A stretch of 64,000 bases of DNA from Paenibacillus radicis (ex Gao et al. 2016) (GTDB lineage: Bacteria > Bacillota > Bacilli > Paenibacillales > Paenibacillaceae): positions 62,001-126,000 of the forward strand of contig NZ_BMHY01000006.1 of assembly GCF_014641555.1 (NCBI RefSeq), written 5' to 3'. The notes beneath the pieces are model-generated. The model was not told where the DNA came from. It searched no databases and saw only the letters and a program-made list of their open reading frames with translations. Positions 37,653-45,210 of this stretch are shown piece by piece. Position numbers and translations under genes: made by a program. The first letter of the stretch is position 1. Each line of letters starts with the position of its first letter.

Positions 37653-38165
37653 ATGCGCGTTCCGCAGTTCGATAAATATGTCGGCGCCATGCGGGGACTA
37701 GGTTTGCTGCTGGCGGGGATGATCATCGGTGCCGCCGTTTACAGCTCCATCTACCACGCTCAGTTCGAAGCGCTCATTAGCTTGAAGAGCGATCTGGAGA
37801 TGAAGCTGGATCAATACGAATCAGACATTAAACAATGGAAGAAGCTGAGCAAGCAGCATACCGTCATCAAAAGCGTAGTCCCCCGTATTGAGGAAGAGGC
37901 TGGAGACAAAAAAAAGCCCGTACTCGACAAGGTAACCGAGGCTGAGCTGCTGCTGCGGATTAAGAAGGATTTGTCTGTCTTTATCGGGCAGAGCATCTAT
38001 GAGATCGATTCGGATGCCCAGTTCGCCCGCAAACTGCTTAGTCAAAAAATATATGCCGACGTACTCGAAAAAAACTATACCGTAACGATCAACACGATGC
38101 TTGTCGTCGACAATGTGCTTCAAGTGTGGGTCAAAGTGCGATTGTATGATCGGCCGCCCGGCTAA
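37653..38165 (+). CDS. ytrI: Sporulation membrane protein YtrI
   Basis: 170 aa with one N-terminal membrane helix (LGLLLAGMIIGAAVYSSIY), then a coiled-coil region (about 40-85, LKSDLEMKLDQYESDIKQWK) and a C-terminal alpha-beta domain. Bitopic protein with its bulk probably outside the mother-cell cytoplasm. In an operon with ytrH. Confidence 0.86.
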   Translation: MRVPQFDKYVGAMRGLGLLLAGMIIGAAVYSSIYHAQFEALISLKSDLEMKLDQYESDIKQWKKLSKQHTVIKSVVPRIEEEAGDKKKPVLDKVTEAELLLRIKKDLSVFIGQSIYEIDSDAQFARKLLSQKIYADVLEKNYTVTINTMLVVDNVLQVWVKVRLYDRPPG

Positions 38166-38246
38166 CTCGGGACAGCCCATTTCTCCTTATTTGGCAATTC
38201 ATGCTACAATAGCGTCAATAACTAGTTAAGGAGCTGTCTCGCCGCA

Positions 38247-38543
38247 ATGAATTCCATTATTCAATTCGTGTTCGCGCCTTGCATCATTATTTCGCTTGCG
38301 CTAACCGTCCTGTTCAGCTTTCGCTCGCGTCGTTCGCCGGATGCCCGCGCACGCGGCCTAAACGCTTCCCGGATGAATATGTGCATGGGCGTCATGCTCA
38401 TATTCATCGCCGCCGTACAGCTGTTTTTGTCCAATGAATCGACTGCCCGCATCATCATCGGCTCGATTTTCCTCGTGCTTGGCCTGTTTAATTTATTCGC
38501 GGGCCTCCGCAACCACAGCATCTTCCGCACGATGCAGCAATAG
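38247..38543 (+). CDS. ytpI: YtpI-like membrane protein
   Basis: 98 aa, three membrane segments (IIQFVFAPCIIISLALTVLF; MGVMLIFIAAVQLFL; IIIGSIFLVLGLFNLFAGL). It resembles the short YtpI family found beside ytoI in Bacillus. The function is unknown. The last gene before a strong terminator and a 1-kb non-coding gap. Confidence 0.82.
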   Translation: MNSIIQFVFAPCIIISLALTVLFSFRSRRSPDARARGLNASRMNMCMGVMLIFIAAVQLFLSNESTARIIIGSIFLVLGLFNLFAGLRNHSIFRTMQQ

Positions 38544-38551
38544 GCAATGTC

Positions 38552-38592
38552 AAACCACCCAGCCGGACTCCGGCTGGGTGGTTTGGTTTTTG
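38552..38592 (+). terminator. Intrinsic terminator after ytpI
   Basis: AAACCACCCAGCCG pairs with CGGCTGGGTGGTTT around a 5-nt loop and is followed by GGTTTTTGG. Confidence 0.85.
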
Positions 38593-38739
38593 GCGATGCA
38601 CTGCTGCATGCACTATCCTATAGCTGCTTAGCGCTCCTGCTGACCTCCCTACCTCCCTACCTCCCTGTCCCAGTAACCAGCACTCAACCCCGTCCCCGCA
38701 CTGATTGTGGCACATGGGACAAGCGTCAAACTAACTTCA

Positions 38740-38812
38740 ATCTCTTAATCTCACCTTGCCGCCTAGCTGCTAATTCGATCTCGTAATCTCGCAGTGCTGC
38801 CTAGCTGCCAAA
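38740..38812. repeat. Imperfect tandem duplication, 35-bp unit
   Basis: Units at 38740-38774 and 38778-38812 agree at about 28 of 35 bases; the conserved core is GCCTAGCTGC and TAATCTC. It lies in the non-coding gap after ytpI. A short triple repeat of CCTCCCTA also occurs at about 38644-38666. The rest of 38593-38850 holds nothing recognised. Confidence 0.6.
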
Positions 38813-38850
38813 TGAACGCCATACGCTCGCTTTCCGCGCTCTACCAGAAT

Positions 38851-39036
38851 CAAAATGTAAAAGTGCATTTTGATGAGCCTAAAACAGCTCAAAAAGACCT
38901 TCAAAATGCAAAAGTACATTTGAAACCCTTCTAAATCGCTATATTTATGCTTTTTCACCCAATCAACCTGCACATTTGCATTTTGATGGCCTAAATCGTT
39001 GAAAAACCGTGCAACAACCTGCACTTTTACATTTTG
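38851..39036. repeat. 186-bp four-box palindromic repeat element, copy 2 (inverted)
   Basis: Boxes at 38851-38872, 38902-38923, 38964-38985 and 39015-39036; start-to-start distances are again 51, 62 and 51 bp. Read as reverse complement it matches copy 1 at 6040-6225: boxes agree 19, 21, 21 and 22 of 22. Copy 2 lies between the convergent genes ytpI and ytoI. The first two boxes have the CAAAATG arm on the left in full, the last two begin CAACCTGCA, so the element as a whole is also roughly palindromic. Confidence 0.85.
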
Positions 39037-39223
39037 ATTCGCTTAGCCATGCTATCCGACCCGCAAATGAGTGAATGATAATTTCACGAGCGCAGATTAA
39101 CTGAATCCGACTAAACTTCCCCATTCGAATACGCAGCTTCCTTCTGCAAACAGTTGTTTAAAAGTAAATTTCTCCCTAGCATCTCTGAGTGTGCTGGTAG
39201 TGCCGGGTGCCGGGGGTTGGCAT

Positions 39224-39356
<133 letters not shown>

Positions 39357-39573
39357 TGCGTTCTCTACGATGTGTTACCTCCAGTGTTTAAGCACTTAGT
39401 AGGCTACCTTGGAAATTTCATCGCGCAATTAGGGAGAGCGGAGCATTTTGAGTTTGGGCTGACTTTTCGCAGGTTCTATCCAATGGTCATCGTGCAGCGA
39501 TGAGTAACTGGAAATAAGAACGGCAGTACGAACCAAAATGCGCAGCGATCCCGGCCTTGCTTAATTCCAGCAA

Positions 39574-39608
39574 CAAAAAAAGGCTGCCGAAACTTCCTCA
39601 GCAGCCTT
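39574..39608 (-). terminator. Intrinsic terminator after ytoI
   Basis: Stem AGGCTGC/GCAGCCT with a 13-nt loop. The minus strand continues with seven T. It lies 7 bp after the ytoI stop. Confidence 0.8.
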
Positions 39609-39614
39609 ACCACT

Positions 39615-40949
39615 CTAATATGGATCAATCATTTGCGCCGTCATCATCGCTTTAGCAGCCAGCCCGTTGGCATCCAGCACTTCAATCTCCAGCTTCGTCG
39701 ACTTGCGGCTCAACTCCATGGCGCGAGGCACAATCGTAATCTCTCCGTCGATAGGAACCGGACGAACGAAATACGCCGTCATCGCATCCACCAAAAAATC
39801 ACGCTTGCCAGTATCGCGAATCATGCGGCGTCCCGCCTGTGTCATGAGCGTAACGAGCACGCCCTCCGACACCATGCCGAGAGGTCCCGACATTTGCGGC
39901 GTAATAACGCCACGATAGTTAGGAGTGCCTTCCGCATCCTCACCCGCTATAAACCCGGTCCACATTAAATCCTCGAACGTCTCGCCCGATTCCGGCTGCT
40001 TGCCGGCAAAACGCATCGCATCAAGCACTTCCTGCCTCGTAATAACACCCAGCAGCTTGCGGTGCCGGTCAACAACCGGAAGCAGATCAATCCCTTCCGC
40101 CGCCATCGTATGCGCCGCAGACGTCACCGTAATGTTAGGAGCCGCGGTTATTGGATGACGGGTCATCAGCTTGTCTACCGTATACGTGTCCGGCGACCCG
40201 TAAGCGTCCTTGGCTGTCATCATCCCAATAACACGTCCCCGGTCATCAACGACCGGAAAACGCGAATAGCCCGTCTCCTGAACAAGCCGCTGGAAATCGG
40301 CCATCGTATTGTCCGCGCGCATGACATCGGGCGGCTTGCTGAACGTCATCAGATCCTCAATCAGCATAATTTTACGCTTAATGAGCCGATCGTACATCGC
40401 CCTGTTAATCATCGATGCGACTGTATACGTATCATGCCGGGAAGCGATGATTGGCAATTCCTTCTCGTCGGCTAGCAGCTTCACCTCGTCGCTTGGTTCG
40501 AAGCCGCCGGTTATCAATACGCCTGCGCCTTGCTCCAGCGCGCGTCTATGGGCGCTGGAGCGGTTGCCCACAATCAGCAGACTTCCCTCATCGATATAAC
40601 GAAGCATATCGTCCAGTTCCATCGCGCCGATCACAAACTTATGCAGCGTCTTCTCTAGGCCAGACGCCCCCCCGAAAAGATGTCCTTCGACAATTTCGGC
40701 CACTTCCCCGAAGGTCAGCTGATCGAGCGCCTCCCTGCGCTTGCGGTCGATCCGTACCGTGCCGATCCGCTCCTTCGTGCTGACCAGCCCGGCGTTCTCG
40801 GCCTCCTTGATTGCTTTATAAGCAGTACCTTCGCTAACGCTAAGCTCTTTCGCAATGGCACGAACCGATATTCGGGTTCCGATCTTTAGTTCCTGTATAT
40901 GCTGCAAGATTTGCTCTCGCTTGGTTCCTGTGTCTGTACCGGATTCCAC
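39615..40949 (-). CDS. ytoI: YtoI: HTH-DRTGG-CBS-thioesterase multidomain regulator
   Basis: 444 aa. The domains in order are: an N-terminal GntR-like winged helix (about 5-65, SVRAIAKELSVSEGTAYKAI); a DRTGG domain (about 75-185, VIGAMELDDMLRYI, LITGGFEP); two CBS motifs (about 195-310, MRADNTMADFQRLVQ, GVITRQEV); and a hot-dog thioesterase-like domain (about 330-444). It is the same architecture as B. subtilis YtoI, and it lies near ytpI as in Bacillus. CBS domains suggest adenine-nucleotide sensing, possibly of c-di-AMP, but the target genes are unknown. Confidence 0.9.
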   Translation of the reverse strand: MESGTDTGTKREQILQHIQELKIGTRISVRAIAKELSVSEGTAYKAIKEAENAGLVSTKERIGTVRIDRKRREALDQLTFGEVAEIVEGHLFGGASGLEKTLHKFVIGAMELDDMLRYIDEGSLLIVGNRSSAHRRALEQGAGVLITGGFEPSDEVKLLADEKELPIIASRHDTYTVASMINRAMYDRLIKRKIMLIEDLMTFSKPPDVMRADNTMADFQRLVQETGYSRFPVVDDRGRVIGMMTAKDAYGSPDTYTVDKLMTRHPITAAPNITVTSAAHTMAAEGIDLLPVVDRHRKLLGVITRQEVLDAMRFAGKQPESGETFEDLMWTGFIAGEDAEGTPNYRGVITPQMSGPLGMVSEGVLVTLMTQAGRRMIRDTGKRDFLVDAMTAYFVRPVPIDGEITIVPRAMELSRKSTKLEIEVLDANGLAAKAMMTAQMIDPY

Positions 40950-40977
40950 GCCCCGTTTCCTCCCTCATGAATGGCAT

Positions 40978-41460
40978 TCAACCCTGTACATTATACCAGT
41001 CCACAGTAACGCGGGCGACCTTAAGCATAGCATCGACGGGTTCGCCGTCTTTACCGGTCAGTTTGTACTTGTCAAAAATCGGCTGCAGCCGATGCGGGCT
41101 TATCGCTTCGTTGGCTCCTTCTATGATGAACGCTTTCCAATCGTATAGAATCGGAACGGGATAACTCAACTGATAGAGCGGCACCTGGTCGATAACGATC
41201 CGCTGCGATGGAATTTCCGCGTATTGGCTCGGGAATAGAAACGAGACCTTCTCGCTGAACGGTCTGGATATATAATCGGATTCCAGACTGATGTTATATT
41301 CCACGATCTGCTGATGTGGATCCACCCTGCAGCAAAACCGGCCAAGCGCCTGCGCCGTCTTGTGCGTCTTATGCAGCACGCAATATGTAAATTGAACATT
41401 GAACGGCACATGCTGATAATAAGTTTGTACTTTTCGAAAAAACTCAAACTCATCTACCAT
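40978..41460 (-). CDS. Unknown conserved-looking protein
   Basis: 160 aa, no family recognised. The N terminus reads MVDEFEFFRKVQTYYQHVPF, the middle contains ESDYISRPFSEKVSFLFPSQ and the end WYNVQG. No signal peptide or membrane helix; a mixed alpha-beta soluble protein. AAGGGGA lies 9 nt before the ATG. It has its own promoter with a leader hairpin and runs divergent from an XRE-type regulator, which may control it. Confidence 0.6.
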   Translation of the reverse strand: MVDEFEFFRKVQTYYQHVPFNVQFTYCVLHKTHKTAQALGRFCCRVDPHQQIVEYNISLESDYISRPFSEKVSFLFPSQYAEIPSQRIVIDQVPLYQLSYPVPILYDWKAFIIEGANEAISPHRLQPIFDKYKLTGKDGEPVDAMLKVARVTVDWYNVQG

Positions 41461-41473
41461 TTCGAAATCCCCT

Positions 41474-41524
41474 TGTAAAAAGTTCCTGTTTAGGAAATGA
41501 TGATTATAGAAAGAACCTTTTTAC
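41474..41524. repeat. Inverted repeat in the leader of the unknown gene
   Basis: TGTAAAAAGTTC (41474) is mirrored by GAACCTTTTTACA ending near 41525, separated by about 27 bp and with one extra C. It covers the predicted transcription start of 40978-41460 and ends right next to its ribosome-binding site. It could be a regulator operator or a leader hairpin. Confidence 0.5.
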
Positions 41525-41527
41525 ACA

Positions 41528-41557
41528 ATTATAATAAAAAGCATATAATTTGGTCAA
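41528..41557 (-). promoter_or_regulatory. Sigma-A-type promoter of the unknown 160-aa gene
   Basis: On the minus strand TTGACC (41557-41552), an 18-bp spacer and a perfect TATAAT (41533-41528). Confidence 0.65.
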
Positions 41558-41642
41558 TGACTATAGTAATTATTTTTTATATGCTCTATAGAACGTTGTC
41601 GCTCATCACTTAAACGACTATCTTAAGGCTGAGGTGACGACT

Positions 41643-41987
41643 TTGAGCAAATTCGCTCATTACATCGGAGAAAACATCCGCAATCTACGTAAAGAAAGAG
41701 GACTCAGCCAGGAGCAGCTCGCCCTTCGCGCCGAAATTAATGCATCTTATATGGGCCAAGTCGAACGCGGTGAAAAAAGCCCAACGGTCGATGTACTCGG
41801 CAAAATTGCAGGAGCGCTTAACTGCCCGCTTGAGCTTATCGTCAACAGCGCGCCTCCCAAAGCGATGGAAGCCGGCAATAGCTATGCCGACAAAATCGCG
41901 TACCAGATGAACGGGCTTACCCTTAAGGAGCAAGAAGCCGTCTATAAACTGGTCAAGCAATTGATTCATTTCAAAGACATCGAATAG
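41643..41987 (+). CDS. XRE-family helix-turn-helix regulator
   Basis: 114 aa from TTG 41643, placed 6 nt after GAGGTG; a GTG at 41634 is the alternative. The HTH (about 5-62) reads IGENIRNLRKERGLSQEQLA, then SYMGQVERGEKSPTVDVL. The C-terminal 45 residues are helical (MNGLTLKEQEAVYKLVKQLI) and may form a dimer or ligand part. The divergent neighbour with an inverted repeat in its leader is a likely target. Followed by a strong terminator. Confidence 0.85.
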   Translation: MSKFAHYIGENIRNLRKERGLSQEQLALRAEINASYMGQVERGEKSPTVDVLGKIAGALNCPLELIVNSAPPKAMEAGNSYADKIAYQMNGLTLKEQEAVYKLVKQLIHFKDIE

Positions 41988-42022
41988 CAAGTCTAGTTCG
42001 CCGCAAGGCTGTAAAAAGAAAG

Positions 42023-42072
42023 AAAAAGGCATGGATGCTGCTCCGCCACGGGGGCAGTATCCATGCCTTTTT
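42023..42072. terminator. Bidirectional terminator between the XRE gene and the membrane-protein gene
   Basis: AAAAAGGCATGGA pairs with TCCATGCCTTTTT around a GC-rich partly paired loop. There are T runs on both strands, and the flanking genes are convergent. Confidence 0.85.
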
Positions 42073-42095
42073 CAATATTCTTTTGTCCATCAGCA

Positions 42096-42386
42096 TCAGC
42101 CTTTTACTCTGTCGCGGGAACGCCCCGCAACAACCCCTTGAAGCTGCCGCTCCCACATCCGCTTCTTCGCTCTGCGGATTCGTTCCAATTCCTTGCGCTT
42201 GGCCTCGTTGATCAGAAGCAGCGCATTAAAATGGGCGGCGATCACAATCAGCGCAAAACCTACCCAAATCATGCCAAAAGTGCTCGTCAAGCCCCAAGGG
42301 GCGCCCAAATCGAGCTTCGGCAGCGCGTAGACTAGCATCGCAATTGCGCCTATTAAATATAATACATGACGGCCTTTACCCTTCAT
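42096..42386 (-). CDS. Small membrane protein, unknown function
   Basis: 96 aa from ATG 42386, 8 nt after GGGGAG; an in-frame GTG at 42395 lies closer to it. Two membrane segments (HVLYLIGAIAMLVYALPKL and FGMIWVGFALIVIAAHFNAL) are followed by a strongly basic cytoplasmic tail (INEAKRKELERIRRAKKRMW). No family recognised. Convergent with the XRE gene and divergent from the YheC/YheD cluster. Confidence 0.65.
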   Translation of the reverse strand: MKGKGRHVLYLIGAIAMLVYALPKLDLGAPWGLTSTFGMIWVGFALIVIAAHFNALLLINEAKRKELERIRRAKKRMWERQLQGVVAGRSRDRVKG

Positions 42387-42516
42387 CCTTCTCACTCCCC
42401 AGCTTGTTCGCTTCCATAAGCATTCATTGCACTTGTCCGCACTACCATTGTATGAGCAGCGGTCCGCGATTATGACCGCAGGCCCTATTCACTTCAATTT
42501 CAGCCCAGCGGCGAAT

Positions 42517-42545
42517 CACCAAGGGATAGATGTCCTCATATGATG
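42517..42545 (+). promoter_or_regulatory. Possible sigma-K-type promoter for the ATP-grasp cluster
   Basis: CACC (42517-42520), 16 bp, then CATATGATG (42537-42545), close to the mother-cell sigma-K pattern AC-N16-CATANNNTA. It sits about 65 bp before the first gene. This is a by-eye match with one mismatch, so weak. Confidence 0.3.
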
Positions 42546-42610
42546 AAGGAATTCGTGTAAAACACCCAGGCATTCTTCCTGCCATCCTCCTGCTTGGAAG
42601 GAGATTTACG

Positions 42611-43975
42611 ATGCTTAAATCGAAAGTTGCCGTTCAGGTGATCAGCTCCGGCATGCTCCCGGACGATACGCTCATGTTAGGCGAAACCTGGCTGAAACAG
42701 TGGAAAATTCCAGAGGGCCAGCCGGTGATTCTAAAATTCGGAGCGTTCCGGCAGCATGTGAAAGTGATCGCTGTCGCCAAATACGACGGCATGCGCATTA
42801 GCCAGGGTTTGGCTAAAAAAATGGGCATTTTAGGAAACACACCGTTAAGGCTGCAGTACAAATCCGGTTCATCGTCGTTATTGCTCGGCCCGCTGATCGG
42901 CGTGCTGATCAGCCGTGATTATCCCGGAGCGCCCGACAAGCCGTTTGGCTCCATTACGATGTTTTGCCGGGAGCTCGTCGACGGCTGTGCGACCCAGGGC
43001 GGCTATGTTTATTTTTTCACGCCCAACCATATAGGCAGCAATACCGATTCCGTGGAGGGCTGGGTCTATGCCGACGGCTGGAGGCGAACGACCGTACCCG
43101 CTCCGGATATCGTCAATAACCGGCTTACTTCACGCAAGCTGGAGAACAAAGCCAACGTCCAGCATTTCTTGAAAGAAATTAAACAGAAGCACGGAACGAC
43201 CGTCTTTAACGAAAAGTTTCTGGATAAAACCGAAGTATTCGACGCGCTCAAGAAGGACAATTCACTAAGCCGCTATTTGCCGGAATCGCATCTGCTGCGC
43301 AACTATACGACGCTGAAAGCCATGTCTTCCCGGTATGACAACGTCTTTCTCAAACCCGTTCGCGGAAGTCTCGGCAAAGGCATTATTCGCGTCTCAAAAG
43401 CCGAAGGTGCCGGTTATCAAGCTCTGTTCGCTACAACAGCCGGTTCCCGCCGCCAGCAGTTTCCGAACCTGCTCAAGCTTTATGCGACCATCTCGACAAA
43501 AATGAAAACCGTCCGCTATCAAATTCAGCAAGGGCTGCAGTTGATTGAAATCCAGAAACGGCCGGTAGACTTTCGTGCGCTCGTTCAAAAAAACAAAACA
43601 GGCAAATGGTCCATTACGTCCATTGTTGCCCGAACGGCAGGCAGCCAACATTTCGTCTCTAACCTGGCACGAGGCGGTACGCTCAGCAAGGTGGGAGAAG
43701 CGGTCGCGAAATCCAATTTAACGGCTGGCAAAGCGGATGCCTCCAGCCGCCTGCAGCAAGCAGCGCTATTGATTGCCAAAGGAATTGAGAATCAAATCCC
43801 TGCCCATTTCGGCGAGCTTGGCATCGACCTTGCGCTCGACACCAGCGGCCGTGTGTGGCTGCTGGAGGTCAACTCCAAGCCTTCGAAAAACGACAACACC
43901 CCGCTCACCGACAACAAGATCCGTCCGTCGGTGCGGATGGTCATTCAATACTCCCGGTTTCTATCGGGCTTTTAG
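42611..43975 (+). CDS. YheC/YheD-family ATP-grasp protein 1 (long, YheD-like)
   Basis: 454 aa from ATG 42611 with GGAAGGAGA 6 nt upstream, the size of B. subtilis YheD. The N-terminal domain (about 1-100, VAVQVISSGMLPDDTLMLGE) is small and beta-rich. The ATP-grasp part has FLKPVRGSLGKGIIRV as nucleotide loop, IQQGLQLIEIQKRPVDFRAL and ELGIDLALDTSGRVWLLEVN with the metal-binding Asp and Glu-x-Asn. All expected ligands are present. YheC and YheD associate with the Bacillus spore coat; substrates are unknown, but ATP-grasp enzymes usually join a carboxylate to an amine or thiol. First of five in a row. Confidence 0.88.
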   Translation: MLKSKVAVQVISSGMLPDDTLMLGETWLKQWKIPEGQPVILKFGAFRQHVKVIAVAKYDGMRISQGLAKKMGILGNTPLRLQYKSGSSSLLLGPLIGVLISRDYPGAPDKPFGSITMFCRELVDGCATQGGYVYFFTPNHIGSNTDSVEGWVYADGWRRTTVPAPDIVNNRLTSRKLENKANVQHFLKEIKQKHGTTVFNEKFLDKTEVFDALKKDNSLSRYLPESHLLRNYTTLKAMSSRYDNVFLKPVRGSLGKGIIRVSKAEGAGYQALFATTAGSRRQQFPNLLKLYATISTKMKTVRYQIQQGLQLIEIQKRPVDFRALVQKNKTGKWSITSIVARTAGSQHFVSNLARGGTLSKVGEAVAKSNLTAGKADASSRLQQAALLIAKGIENQIPAHFGELGIDLALDTSGRVWLLEVNSKPSKNDNTPLTDNKIRPSVRMVIQYSRFLSGF

Positions 43976-43986
43976 CGGAGGACGCC

Positions 43987-45210
43987 ATGATTCCATTGCT
44001 CGTTCAGCTCGGTATATTCGTGGCAGCAATCGGCTTGCCTGCTCAAGCAGATCAAGCAGATCCCGCCGCAGCCATGCCCGAAAGAAAATTCTACGAACGT
44101 TTAAGCGACGCCGCAGCCAAGCTCGGGATTGCATTGTTTGTCTTCACTCCCGCCCAGTTCGAGGAACGCACAGGCAAACTGTCCGGCTACCGGTACAGCG
44201 GAAAGCGTTGGCGAACAGAGCCTTGCGCCTTGCCGGATATGGTCTATGACAGAAGCTATTGCGTGAGCATAGAGGAACAGATGGCATGCCGCTCCACGCT
44301 GTCAGCGATCCGTAAGCTGAAGCGGTATATTACGCTAAACGGAAGCCTGCCCTCGAAATGGGAGGTTTACAGCTATTTGAGACAGGACGCCGCACTCGCA
44401 CGAAGCTTGCCGCTTACGCAGCCCGTTGTTGAATTAGAACAGCTGCTTCCGCAATTGAAAGTGAAAAGCGGAGGATTGTTTCTTAAACCAGCTGCGGGCA
44501 TGCAGGGCAAAGGAGCGCTTCATATTAGGCTTCACCCGCTAACAGGACAATGGCTGGCTGTTGGAAGGACGAAGCGTAACCTTCCGATTAAGAGAGCATT
44601 CGACGATTGGCCCGCCCTAGCACAATGGGGGGAACGCTTTATCGGCCCAACCGCCTATATTAGTCAACCTTATTTGGAACTGAGGGGACGGGACGGCAAA
44701 GCATTCGACGTTAGAGCACTTGTCCAAAAGGATGAAACAGGGCAATGGGCCTTAACGGGAACAGCCGTCAGAGTCGGAAGCGGAGGTTCGCTTACTTCCA
44801 ATCTTCACGGGGGCGGCAGCGCCTCGGACGCTGCCGAATATTTGGCCGATGCCTTCGGGGAACAAATGGCAAAGCGAATGCTTAATGAAATCGAGCGGCT
44901 TTCCCTGCACGCTGCTCCGAAGCTAGAAGAACGGTTCGGCCGGCTTGCCGAGCTAGGCTTCGACTTCGGAATCGAACCTGCCGGACGGATCTGGCTGCTA
45001 GAGGTCAATTCAAGACCCGGAAGAGCATCGCTGAGGCTGCTCGGCGACAAGGAAGCCGAACGGCTGTCCATCGAACGGCCGCTCCAATACGCGCGTTTGC
45101 TGTCGCGACGCTTGTATCCAACCTTAATAACCAACGCATCCGCAATAAGCCGTACCTATGAGCAACATAAAAGGCTTCGGACTGACAACGTTCAGGAGGT
45201 TCATCCATGA
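43987..45210 (+). CDS. YheC/YheD-family ATP-grasp protein 2 (short, YheC-like)
   Basis: 407 aa from ATG 43987, 11 bp after the previous stop and behind GGAGG. It lacks the N-terminal domain of the long members and starts with the pre-ATP-grasp region (IPLLVQLGIFVAAIGL, then LGIALFVFTPAQFEE). ATP-grasp motifs: FLKPAAGMQGKGALHI, KAFDVRALVQKDETGQWALT and LGFDFGIEPAGRIWLLEVNS. The glycine loop has Met-Gln in place of Ser-Leu but keeps GKG. A C-terminal tail of about 40 residues goes beyond the others. The ATGA of the next gene overlaps its stop. Confidence 0.86.
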   Translation: MIPLLVQLGIFVAAIGLPAQADQADPAAAMPERKFYERLSDAAAKLGIALFVFTPAQFEERTGKLSGYRYSGKRWRTEPCALPDMVYDRSYCVSIEEQMACRSTLSAIRKLKRYITLNGSLPSKWEVYSYLRQDAALARSLPLTQPVVELEQLLPQLKVKSGGLFLKPAAGMQGKGALHIRLHPLTGQWLAVGRTKRNLPIKRAFDDWPALAQWGERFIGPTAYISQPYLELRGRDGKAFDVRALVQKDETGQWALTGTAVRVGSGGSLTSNLHGGGSASDAAEYLADAFGEQMAKRMLNEIERLSLHAAPKLEERFGRLAELGFDFGIEPAGRIWLLEVNSRPGRASLRLLGDKEAERLSIERPLQYARLLSRRLYPTLITNASAISRTYEQHKRLRTDNVQEVHP

